Shown here: in pieces, positions 24,261 to 31,585 of the stretch
Position numbering within the stretch: the stretch's first letter is position 1
Layout: each line of letters begins with the position of its first letter
Assembly: GCA_955652705.1 (NCBI GenBank)
Contig: CATPBK010000033.1
Location: 1 to 59,038 of the forward strand
Origin: Candidatus Dormiibacterota bacterium
GTDB taxonomy: Bacteria; Chloroflexota; Dormibacteria; Dormibacterales; Dormibacteraceae
Reading direction: 5' to 3'
DNA: 59,038 bases
Notes under the pieces: model-generated
The model's database searches: none
What the model saw: the letters and a program-made list of their open reading frames with translations, nothing else
What the model was told of the DNA's origin: nothing
Program-made: the position numbers and the translations under genes

Positions 24261-24581
24261 ATGAAGACATCCCCAGCGGACGAGTTGGACGTCAAAGCCG
24301 CGGCCCTCGTGGCCGGCCGCACCGCCGAGACGATTCGTCGTTGGGTCTGGTCCGGCCGGTTGCGGGCGCAAAAGCGAGGCAACCAGCTCATCGTGGCTCG
24401 GGCTGATGTGGAGGCTCTTGCCGGAGGGGGCGAACGACGCCCTCTGTCGCTCGATGAGTGGGCGACGCTGGCCGAAGCCGCCTTACGCGGTCGGCGGGGA
24501 CCCCATGAGTCCGCGGCCGACCTGGTGATCGAGGAGCGCCGGCGCAGGCTGGAAGAGGTGGGCGGTTATCGCGGTCGTTGA
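24261..24581 (+). CDS. Helix-turn-helix antitoxin (excisionase/MerR-like HTH)
   Basis: 106 residues. The N-terminal HTH 'VKAAALVAGRTAETIRRWVWSGRL' then 'KRGNQLIVARADVEAL' is the HTH_17 pattern used by excisionases and some VapC-associated antitoxins. The charged C-terminus 'LVIEERRRRLEEVGG' is a likely toxin-binding tail. It has its own operator and -10 box upstream. The PIN gene follows directly, which supports the antitoxin role over excisionase. Confidence 0.75.
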   Translation: MKTSPADELDVKAAALVAGRTAETIRRWVWSGRLRAQKRGNQLIVARADVEALAGGGERRPLSLDEWATLAEAALRGRRGPHESAADLVIEERRRRLEEVGGYRGR

Positions 24582-24588
24582 CGCGAGT

Positions 24589-24987
24589 GTGGTCATCGAC
24601 TGGATCGCGCCCGGCGCGGATCCCACATCACCGTCGATGAAGACGCTGCACCGGTTAACCCGTGGCAATGATGCTGTGATTGCCCCAGACCTGCTCTATA
24701 TCGAATGCGCCAGCGCCCTGGCCGCCGGAGTACGGCGAAATCGATGGAAAGGGTCCGACGCCGACGCCGCCTACGGACTCCTCATGCGACTACCCCTGCA
24801 GGCCGTAGGCGATCGACGCCATCTCGAACGAGCGTGGGAGTTATCACGGCGTTACGACAACCATCCTGTTTACGACATGCTTTACGCTGCGACGGCTGAG
24901 GCGGTCGGCACCGTCCTCATAACCGCCGACGAACTTTTGTTGCAGCGCTTGGGCCACTTGGGCTGGGTGCAGCGCCCAGGGACTTGA
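24589..24987 (+). CDS. VapC-like PIN-domain toxin, start unclear
   Basis: About 132 residues from GTG 24589. Glu in 'LLYIECASAL', Asp in 'VYDMLYAA' and Asp in 'LITADELLL' are present. The first catalytic Asp ('VVDASVVIDW', codon 24580-24582) lies before the only normal start codon. In frame upstream there is only ATC or GTT before a TGA at 24526. Either a non-standard start is used, or a start was lost and the toxin is crippled. Confidence 0.7.
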   Translation: MVIDWIAPGADPTSPSMKTLHRLTRGNDAVIAPDLLYIECASALAAGVRRNRWKGSDADAAYGLLMRLPLQAVGDRRHLERAWELSRRYDNHPVYDMLYAATAEAVGTVLITADELLLQRLGHLGWVQRPGT

Positions 24988-25019
24988 TGCCGCTTCCCAG
25001 GCCCTCGATGTGTTGGATT

Positions 25020-25031
25020 TGGTTCGAATAG
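25020..25031 (+). repeat. Possible tRNA-Glu T-loop remnant
   Basis: TGGTTCGAATAG is identical over 12 bases to the degenerate remnant at 21272-21283. It lies in the spacer between toxin-antitoxin module 2 and the next gene. Short, hence low confidence. Confidence 0.35.
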
Positions 25032-25045
25032 AGGTGCGTCTGAAA

Positions 25046-25918
25046 ATGCAGATGGATTTTTCGCCAGACAGGACCCTCTTTCCGTTCGAGTCCAGATGGT
25101 TCGACGGTGCGGGACCGCGGGTTCATTACGTCGATGAAGGCGAAGGGACTCCAGTCGTCATGTTCCACGGCAATCCGACCTGGAGCTTTCTCTATCGGAA
25201 AGTGATCAAGGAGCTCAGCGGCGAGTTTCGGTGCATCGCCATGGACTATCCCGGCTTCGGAATGTCAGAGCGGCCCGCGAACTACGGTTACACCTCGTCC
25301 GAGCATGCGGAGGTCGTCGGCGACCTTGTCGATCACCTGGGCCTCGAAGGCTTCATAGTCGTGGGCCAAGATTGGGGCGGGCCGATCGGCATGACCGTCG
25401 CCCTGGAGCGAGCGAGCCGGGTCGCCGGAATGGTTTTCGCAAATACCTGGTACTGGCCGGCCGAGGGATCGCTGGTGACATTCAGTTTGGTGATGTCGAG
25501 TCCACCGGCTCAATGGCTGATCCTCAACCGCAATTCATTTGTCAACTTCATCATGCCGCGGTCGGTCTCGACGCCGATGGAGCCGGCGGTTTTCAAGACC
25601 TACCAGGACGCGCAGCCATCACCCCAGGCACGGCGCGGCGTCGCGGAGTTTCCGCGGCAGATCCGGCGCGCAAGACCGATGCTGGAGCGCCTCGCCACCA
25701 ACGCTCCGAGAGCGCTCGGAGACAAACCGTTGGAGCTGGTGTGGGCGATGAAGGATCCGGCCTTCGGCAGTCCGGCAGTGTTGGCGCGTTGGCAGCGCGA
25801 CTTTCCCGGGGCGAACCTGACCAGGCTTGAAAATGCCAACCATTACATCCAGGAGGATGCGCCCGAAGCCGTAGCCGCGGCGGTCGAGCGAGTCCAGGCT
25901 CGCATCCGCTCCGCCTGA
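25046..25918 (+). CDS. Haloalkane dehalogenase-like alpha/beta hydrolase
   Basis: 290 residues. HGNPTW at 41-46 supplies the oxyanion hole and the halide-binding Asn43. The nucleophile is Asp109 in 'GQDWGG', with Trp110 as the second halide-stabilising residue. The acid is in 'WAMKDPAFG' and the base is His266 in 'ENANHYIQED'. This Asn/Trp plus Asp-nucleophile set fits haloalkane dehalogenases (carbon-halogen hydrolysis) better than esterases; epoxide hydrolase is less likely. ATG 25046 follows GAGGTG by about 10 bases. The gene may be the last cargo of the tRNA-Glu-linked region. Confidence 0.85.
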   Translation: MQMDFSPDRTLFPFESRWFDGAGPRVHYVDEGEGTPVVMFHGNPTWSFLYRKVIKELSGEFRCIAMDYPGFGMSERPANYGYTSSEHAEVVGDLVDHLGLEGFIVVGQDWGGPIGMTVALERASRVAGMVFANTWYWPAEGSLVTFSLVMSSPPAQWLILNRNSFVNFIMPRSVSTPMEPAVFKTYQDAQPSPQARRGVAEFPRQIRRARPMLERLATNAPRALGDKPLELVWAMKDPAFGSPAVLARWQRDFPGANLTRLENANHYIQEDAPEAVAAAVERVQARIRSA

Positions 25919-25933
25919 CGCGAACACTCGAGA

Positions 25934-26860
25934 TCAGGCCACGGCAGGCATGATGAAGCGCTGGAACTTCTCCAGCTGTTCCAGCTCGTCCTCGACCGGC
26001 CACATCAGCAAGGTCTGAGCGCCGGCATCGCGAAAGGCTGCCACCTTCGCAGCGGCTTCTTCCCAAGAGCCGATGAGCAGCGACTCGCGGATGAGCTCCT
26101 CGCTGCGGTTCAGGAAAGCCGCTACCAAGCTGCAGACGCGTGCCGCTTCCTGGCGACTGTCAGTGATGTGGAAGAACATGGTCGCGATTGCGTTTGGGAA
26201 CTCGGCTGCGCTGCGCCCGCACCCGACGAGGTAGTCGTCCAGGCGGACGCGGGCTTCCGCAAACGTCTTCGGGTCCGTGTTGTAGGCCGAGGCCAGCCAG
26301 CCGTCAGCGAGTCTCGCCACTCGTCTCAGCCCCGCGTCGGAGCCCCAGCTGCCCACCCAGATCGCGACTCGCGCTCCTGGCGCCGGTTTTGGTTCCAGAT
26401 CAATGTCAGTGGTGCGATAGAAGCGTCCGGTAAAGGCTTCGGGAGTCGCTCCGAGCAGATGTCGCAGTGCTCGAACCGACTCCTCGAATCGTGGACATCG
26501 CTCGTCGAAGTGGATGTTCACAGCTTCGTAGTCGCCACGGTGCGAACCCGGCCCAACCCCGGCAATGACGCGCCCTTGCGAAAGCGTCGCGAGCGTTGAC
26601 ACAGCCTTGGCAAGCTGGACGGGTCCGCGCACGACCGGAAGGGCGATCGTCGTCATCAGCGTCATGGCTCGTGTGGCGCTCACCACGGCGGCCAGTGAAG
26701 TCAAGGAGTCCAGATAGGGCCTGGTGAAGACGAGATGGTCGTTGGCAGCCAGGATGTCAAAGCCAAGCTTCTCGGCCAGGGCGGCGTACTCGGTCAGCTC
26801 GCTGACCGAGGCCTCGCGATCCCGGAGCAGCGCCAGCGGCAGATGCGCGCCGAACCGCAT
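25934..26860 (-). CDS. LLM-class flavin-dependent oxidoreductase
   Basis: 308 residues with the luciferase-like TIM barrel: N-terminal 'MRFGAHLPLALL', 'AEKLGFDILAANDHLVF', 'LATLSQGRVIAGVGPGSHRGDYEA' and 'WVGSWGSDAGLRRVARLADGWL'. Members use FMN or coenzyme F420, and F420 is common in the suspected host groups. Substrate unknown. It converges with the dehalogenase-like gene, with 15 bases between stops. Confidence 0.88.
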   Translation of the reverse strand: MRFGAHLPLALLRDREASVSELTEYAALAEKLGFDILAANDHLVFTRPYLDSLTSLAAVVSATRAMTLMTTIALPVVRGPVQLAKAVSTLATLSQGRVIAGVGPGSHRGDYEAVNIHFDERCPRFEESVRALRHLLGATPEAFTGRFYRTTDIDLEPKPAPGARVAIWVGSWGSDAGLRRVARLADGWLASAYNTDPKTFAEARVRLDDYLVGCGRSAAEFPNAIATMFFHITDSRQEAARVCSLVAAFLNRSEELIRESLLIGSWEEAAAKVAAFRDAGAQTLLMWPVEDELEQLEKFQRFIMPAVA

Positions 26861-26915
26861 CAGGAGACTCTAGTGCGAGGTGGCGAGCCGCTGGTCGGCT
26901 CTAGAATCGGAGCCG

Positions 26916-27317
26916 ATGCCCGCCGCCGAGATCCCGCTCTCCGAACACCTCAGGAAGATTCCGCCCGCGGTGCGCCCGACGGTAGAGACAGCAATCAGGA
27001 CGATCAAGGAGGTCGCCCCGAAGGCGAACCCGATCACCTACCGGAGCCAGGCACCGCGCTCGAGTTCGGCGATGTGGAAGATCGTCCGCTACGCGGTCGA
27101 CGGCGCCAACGTGGTCGGTGTCGGCACCTTCCCGAATCACGCGACCCTGTTCTTCTATCGAGGCCGCGAACTCGACGACGGGAGCGGCCTCCTGCAGGGC
27201 AGCGGCAAGGACTCGCGGTTCATCACACTGCGCGCTCCAGCCGATGCGGAGGGGCCGGTCGTCAAGCGGCTGGTGGAGAAGGCGTTCAAGCTCGGCCAAG
27301 CGCCAGCCGCTCGATAG
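26916..27317 (+). CDS. DUF1801 (YdhG-like) protein
   Basis: 133 residues. 'LSEHLRKIPPAVRPTVETAIRTIKEVAPKA', 'VGVGTFPNHATLFFYRG' and a C-terminal helix 'PVVKRLVEKAFKLG' match the small DUF1801 fold, sometimes linked to iron or stress but functionally unproven. ATG 26916 is chosen over an upstream in-frame start because GGAG lies just before it. Its 3' end overlaps the convergent TetR gene by 32 bases. Confidence 0.75.
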   Translation: MPAAEIPLSEHLRKIPPAVRPTVETAIRTIKEVAPKANPITYRSQAPRSSSAMWKIVRYAVDGANVVGVGTFPNHATLFFYRGRELDDGSGLLQGSGKDSRFITLRAPADAEGPVVKRLVEKAFKLGQAPAAR

Positions 27318-27879
27318 CCCAGGCCACCACCTCCGCGGCGCGGGCCGGCGACGCTCCCACCAGAACCTCGAAAGAGCGGCGCGTGCTCGACGAGGTGAGC
27401 ACGACTTCCAGCTCCACGAGCCGGCGCCGGTCCTCGGCGCTCATCCCGGCGGCGATCGACTCCAACCAGCCTTCGACCATCTGAATTCTCTCCTCGCGGT
27501 GGGCCCGCCGGGCGTCGTCCGCGAGTTGAGTGGCGAAGGCTGCTTGCAGAGCCGGGTCTAGTGATGCCTGTCTTTCGAAGACCGCCCGGAACGTGGGATA
27601 GAGGTCCTCGGGATTGGCGGGGGTCAGGGGTGTGCCAGGGAGCACCACGGCAGCTCTGATCTGCTCCCCGTAGTACTGGAACAGCCCGTCGACCAGTTCG
27701 GGCTTGGTCTTGAAGTGCCGGTAGATGGTAGCGACGGCGGCGCCGGCCTCTTCAGCCACCGCGGGGATCGAGAAGTTGGCCAAGGGGCGGGCTAGCACCC
27801 GAGCCGCTGCTTCGAGAATCCGGAGCCTGGTTGCCTCGGCCTGGTCCGTCCGCAGCCGGCTGGTATACGTCCTCGCCAC
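27286..27879 (-). CDS. TetR-family transcriptional regulator
   Basis: 197 residues. An N-terminal TetR HTH (about 15-62: 'RLRILEAAARVLA', 'FSIPAVAEEAGAAVATIYRHFKTKPELVDGLF') precedes a helical ligand-binding domain. It is divergent from the PEP-utilising gene 55 bases away, which it may control. Its start codon lies 6 bases after a likely -10 box. Confidence 0.9.
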   Translation of the reverse strand: MARTYTSRLRTDQAEATRLRILEAAARVLARPLANFSIPAVAEEAGAAVATIYRHFKTKPELVDGLFQYYGEQIRAAVVLPGTPLTPANPEDLYPTFRAVFERQASLDPALQAAFATQLADDARRAHREERIQMVEGWLESIAAGMSAEDRRRLVELEVVLTSSSTRRSFEVLVGASPARAAEVVAWAIERLALGRA

Positions 27880-27885
27880 AGCCCC

Positions 27886-27916
27886 ATTTTAGCGAGATGC
27901 AGTCCTATATTGACAA
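27886..27916 (-). promoter_or_regulatory. Probable promoter of the tetR-type gene
   Basis: On the minus strand TTGTCA (27916-27911) and TAAAAT (27891-27886) are spaced by 19 bases. ATG 27879 is 6 bases beyond the -10, so the transcript would be leaderless. The divergent gene's promoter must share the same 55-base spacer. Confidence 0.45.
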
Positions 27917-27934
27917 GAGGGAGCCGGATCATGG

Positions 27935-30274
27935 ATGCTTAGCGCCGGGGGCGAGGCGTTGATCACCTCAGGGGCCGATCTCAGACCGCTCAACCGGATT
28001 TCCGGGGCCGACCGCGCGCTCACGGGAGTCAAGGCGGCGGTTCTTGGCGAGCTCTTGGGCGCGGGCCTTCCCGTGCCCGCGGGTTTCGTCCTGACAACCA
28101 GCGCCCAGGCCCGGTTCATGAGCGAGAACCACCTGCCGGGCGATAGTCCGCCGGCGGCTCTGCTCGCCGCGCCTTTGCCGCGCGACATCATCGACGCCCT
28201 CCGCCAGGCCTGCGCAGCGCTGGGCGACGGGACCGTGGCGGTGCGTTCCTCTGGCGTCGCCGAGGACCTTCCGGACGCCTCTTTCGCGGGTCAGTACGAG
28301 ACGGTGCTGGGGGTTGAGGGCGTCGATGCGATAGCTGCGGCCGTGAAGCGGTGCTGGGCATCCCGGACGAGCGAGCGGGCGCGCGCATACGCGCCGTCAG
28401 ACGCGCGGGCTCAACAGGGAATGGCGATCCTCATCCAGCGACTCGTGCGAGCGGACGCGGCCGGCGTTGCTTTCACAGCCGACCCTCTGACCGGGGATCG
28501 CGAAGTGGTGGTGATCGAGGCGGTGCGTGGCCTGGGGGAACGGCTCGTCTCTGGGCAGAGCGTCGGCGACGAGTGGGTCGTGCGCGGCTCTTCGGCGACG
28601 TGCCGGCGGTCAACGGAGGCGGCGCTAACAGCTGAACAGGCTGTCGCCGTGGCGGATCTGGCTCGCCGGGTCGAGGGGCACCAGGGGGCGCCTCAGGACG
28701 TCGAATGGGCGATCAGTGCCGGAGAGTTGTTCCTGCTCCAAGCCCGTCCGATGACAGCCCTGGTCGAGGCCGTGGACTGGACGCCGCAGGTGCCCGGCGG
28801 CTGGATGCGCAACTTCCGGTATGGAGAGTGGCTGCCGGATCCGGTGACGCCGTTGTTCGAGACCTGGATCCTGCCCCGGATCGACAGGTCTTTCATCGGC
28901 ACCGGGGAGCGTCTGGTGGGTCTCCGCCTCCAGGGTCCGACCTACCTGGTTGTCAACGGATGGTGCTTCGCGAATCCGATGGGCCGGACCTCGCAGCTGG
29001 GCTTCTTCGCCCAGGTTTTGAGGCATCCGAGAGTGTTCCGGGCTTTGGCGCTCCAGTTCAGCGATCCAGCCGTTGCAGACAAGCTCTTGGTCAAGCCACT
29101 TGAAAGGCGCTGGCGGGAGGACGTCTTGCCCCGTTATCGCGGGCTCGTGGCCTCGGCGGAGGAGGTCCTCGCCGACTCGAATCCCACTCAACTGCTCCGC
29201 CTGATCGACGCGGTGGCCGATCTCGCGGGTGAGTATCTGCTGATGCTCTCGTTCGGCGGCGGCTCAGCCTGGAAGGTCGAGGCCGGCCTGGCCCAGTTCT
29301 ACGGCAAGCACCTGTTGCCGGTCATCGGCGGCAGTCATCAAGACCTGCTCTGCGGACTGGATACGCGCGGCGTCCAGGTGCAGCCGCATTTTGTGCAGAG
29401 CCTGGACTGGATCGCTCCAACTCTGGGAGATCTCGGAATCGTCGGGACGAGTGAGGCGGACGAAGGCCGCAGGGCCAGGCTTCGGGAGACCCGGATCGCC
29501 GCGGAGACCCACTGCCGTGCAGCTTTGGCGGGCAAGCCGCGGATGCTCAAGCGCTTCGACGGGCTCCTGGCTTATGCACAGCGCTACGCCGTAATGCGCG
29601 AGGAGCAGTGTGCGGATCTCACCCTTGGCTGGCCGGTGATCCGGCGAGCCGCGATCCAGCTCGGTGAGGAACTCCGCCGACGCGGCGTACTTGTCGCGGC
29701 CGAGGAGGTCTTCTTCCTTTCGCTCGATGAGCTGCAGGGCTCGCTGGCGCACGAATCGACCAGCAGCGCGCTGGCCGACGCGGCAGCCGGCCGCCGGCGC
29801 GAGTGGGAGGGCCGCCGAAAGCTCACGCCGCCGCTCGTGGTCGGCCGGCTGCCCGGGTTCTTCGCGAGCAAGATGACTGAAGCGCTGGAGTCGATGCGCG
29901 TCCCAGCCCGTGAGACGTCGGGCGCCATCCGTGGCCTGCCCGCCAGCCCCGGCCGCGCCAAGGGACCGGTCAGGATCATCCGCCGGCAAGAGGACTTCGC
30001 GAAGTTCCTGCGTGGCGACATCCTGGTGACGCAAGCCGCCATGCCGGCCTGGACGCCGCTGTTTCAGCTGGCGGCCGCCGTGGTCACGGACACCGGCACG
30101 ATGGCGGCCCATGCCTCGCTCGTGGCGCGCGAGGTTGGGATCCCAGCCGTGGTCGGCACCGGTGACGCCACAGCTCGCTTAAGCGACGGCCAAATAGTGA
30201 CCGTCGACGGTGCCGCCGGCGTGGTCGAGCTCGAACCGGTCGTGGACACCTTGGCAGGAACTGGCGCGGTTTAG
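27935..30274 (+). CDS. PEP-utilising phosphotransferase (rifampicin phosphotransferase / PEP synthase-like)
   Basis: 779 residues. An ATP-grasp pyruvate-phosphate-dikinase N-terminal domain (about 15-280, with 'SSGVAEDLPDASFAGQYET' and 'WAISAGELFLLQARPM') is followed by a linker region and a C-terminal swivelling phosphohistidine domain with 'AAHASLVAREVG' (His726). This three-part order and length fit rifampicin phosphotransferase and related enzymes that transfer a phosphate from ATP via His to a small molecule. A different acceptor is equally possible. It is divergent from a TetR gene and ends against the LuxR gene. Confidence 0.85.
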   Translation: MLSAGGEALITSGADLRPLNRISGADRALTGVKAAVLGELLGAGLPVPAGFVLTTSAQARFMSENHLPGDSPPAALLAAPLPRDIIDALRQACAALGDGTVAVRSSGVAEDLPDASFAGQYETVLGVEGVDAIAAAVKRCWASRTSERARAYAPSDARAQQGMAILIQRLVRADAAGVAFTADPLTGDREVVVIEAVRGLGERLVSGQSVGDEWVVRGSSATCRRSTEAALTAEQAVAVADLARRVEGHQGAPQDVEWAISAGELFLLQARPMTALVEAVDWTPQVPGGWMRNFRYGEWLPDPVTPLFETWILPRIDRSFIGTGERLVGLRLQGPTYLVVNGWCFANPMGRTSQLGFFAQVLRHPRVFRALALQFSDPAVADKLLVKPLERRWREDVLPRYRGLVASAEEVLADSNPTQLLRLIDAVADLAGEYLLMLSFGGGSAWKVEAGLAQFYGKHLLPVIGGSHQDLLCGLDTRGVQVQPHFVQSLDWIAPTLGDLGIVGTSEADEGRRARLRETRIAAETHCRAALAGKPRMLKRFDGLLAYAQRYAVMREEQCADLTLGWPVIRRAAIQLGEELRRRGVLVAAEEVFFLSLDELQGSLAHESTSSALADAAAGRRREWEGRRKLTPPLVVGRLPGFFASKMTEALESMRVPARETSGAIRGLPASPGRAKGPVRIIRRQEDFAKFLRGDILVTQAAMPAWTPLFQLAAAVVTDTGTMAAHASLVAREVGIPAVVGTGDATARLSDGQIVTVDGAAGVVELEPVVDTLAGTGAV

Positions 30275-30303
30275 CGGGTGTCGGGTCGACCGCCGCCAGG
30301 GCT
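30269..30303 (+). repeat. Possible distant class 2 tRNA-Glu remnant
   Basis: GGTTTAGCGGGTGTCGGGTCGA then CCGCCGCCAGGGCT resembles the 23.4-kb remnant (GGTTTAG...TGTCGGGTCGA...CCGCC..GGGCT). It contains the stop codon of one gene and the end of the other, so chance resemblance in GC-rich DNA is possible. Confidence 0.3.
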
Positions 30304-31053
30304 CGGGCTGAGAGCTCGAGCGGCAGCCATGCGGGTGTGCACGCCCAGCTTGCGGAAGAGGTTCTCCACGTGCTTGTGGACCGTCCGATCGCTGACAAAT
30401 AGGGCATCGGCGATCTCCCGGTTGGTCAGGCCTTCGGCCACCAGGTCGAGCACCTCTCGCTCTCTGCGGGTCAGGTGATGGGCTTCTGCGGCGCGCTCGA
30501 CGCTCGTCACCATGCCGTGCACGAGCGAGCGTGTCTGCGCCGCCAGTTGGGCCTGCGCGATGTGCGGACGGATCAGCTCTGCCACCATGCGGTCGCGGTC
30601 CGAATAGTCTCGCCTCTGTCGGTTGAACATCAGAGCTCGGATGAGCGATCGGGCCGAGGGGACGAGGACCGCCAGTTGGTACTCCCAGCCGATCCTGTGA
30701 TAGCAATCCTGATAGAGCTCCAGGCGCTTAAAGTCACGCCTGCTGACGAAGTCGGAAGCTGTCAGGGCCCGGGAATCACGGGTGAGGAAATAGTGGCTCA
30801 CCATCGGGTGCTGATGGACGAGCCGGTCACAGGCCGCCTCTGCGTCCTCGGGGACGGCGTCAACCGGAAAATGCGACCTGGCCAGCTTCGCGCCGTCGGC
30901 GCTCATCTCGTCGTAGCAGATGGTGTCCGACGGGATCAGCTTCGCCAGGCTGGAGAGCAGCCGGTCGGGGAAGATCGCCTGTTCCTTAACCCCGTCGATC
31001 TCCTGGATGAAGCCCAGGACGGCGTACAGGTCTGACTGGCTCAGTCGAGTCAT
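30271..31053 (-). CDS. LuxR-family transcriptional regulator
   Basis: 260 residues. A GAF/autoinducer-like N-terminal region is followed by a LuxR HTH near 190-245 ('LTRREREVLDLVAEGLTNREIADALFVSDRTVHKHVENLFRKLG'-type pattern). ATG 31053 is preceded by GGGAGG at a good distance; an in-frame start 66 bases further up lacks this. No receiver domain is visible, so it is probably ligand-controlled. It is divergent from the SnoaL-like gene and its stop overlaps the PEP-utilising gene's stop by four bases. Confidence 0.87.
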   Translation of the reverse strand: MTRLSQSDLYAVLGFIQEIDGVKEQAIFPDRLLSSLAKLIPSDTICYDEMSADGAKLARSHFPVDAVPEDAEAACDRLVHQHPMVSHYFLTRDSRALTASDFVSRRDFKRLELYQDCYHRIGWEYQLAVLVPSARSLIRALMFNRQRRDYSDRDRMVAELIRPHIAQAQLAAQTRSLVHGMVTSVERAAEAHHLTRREREVLDLVAEGLTNREIADALFVSDRTVHKHVENLFRKLGVHTRMAAARALSPSPGGGRPDTR

Positions 31054-31121
31054 CCCGCCTCCCGCCGCGAAAAATACGCCGAATTGCGAATCGACGCCGC
31101 CTTCAGGCGCGCCTAGCATCG

Positions 31122-31134
31122 CCCCTATATGGGG
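31122..31134. promoter_or_regulatory. Small inverted repeat with -10-like core
   Basis: CCCC-TATAT-GGGG lies between the divergent LuxR and SnoaL-like genes, 17 bases before the SnoaL-like ATG. It may be an operator or a -10 region (TATATG). Confidence 0.3.
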
Positions 31135-31151
31135 AAAGCGCTGACACGAAA

Positions 31152-31544
31152 ATGACTGTCGAGGAGAAGATCAGGCTGATCCGGGATCTCTACGGCGCCT
31201 TCGGGCGCGGAGACATTGCGGCGATTGACGCGGCGATGGTGGACGACGTTGGCTGGCATTTTCCCGGTACCAGTCCATTGGCGGCTGACGTCAGGGGCAA
31301 AGCGGCAGTGATGGGCCAGCTCGGATTGCCGATGCGGTATTTCCAGGACTTCAAGCTCGAGGTTCACGATGTGCTCGGAAATACGGACCACGTCGTCGCT
31401 CTGGTCTCGAGCCAGATGCGCCACAACGGCCGGACCTTGCAGGACAAAGAGGCCCACGTCTTCCACATTTCCGACGACGGCAAGGTGGCGGAGGCCTGGT
31501 TCACGCTCAACACGGAGCAGATGAAAGCGGCGCTGGAAACCTAG
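31152..31544 (+). CDS. SnoaL-like / NTF2-fold protein
   Basis: 130 residues with the NTF2-like pattern: N-terminal helix 'EEKIRLIRDLYGAFGRGDIAAID', 'VGWHFPGTSPLAADVRGKAAV' and a C-terminal strand 'AEAWFTLN'. These small barrels act as isomerases/cyclases or ligand binders. Divergent from the LuxR regulator, which is a likely controller (inference). Confidence 0.82.
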   Translation: MTVEEKIRLIRDLYGAFGRGDIAAIDAAMVDDVGWHFPGTSPLAADVRGKAAVMGQLGLPMRYFQDFKLEVHDVLGNTDHVVALVSSQMRHNGRTLQDKEAHVFHISDDGKVAEAWFTLNTEQMKAALET

Positions 31545-31585
31545 CAGTCGCCGCAGCGCGAATTTAGGTTTGACGTCGGGCTGAT

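Noticed and set aside
18750-25045. An integrase or transposase gene within the tRNA-Glu-linked region
   Set aside because: All sizeable frames on both strands were read; none shows tyrosine-recombinase, serine-recombinase or DDE motifs.
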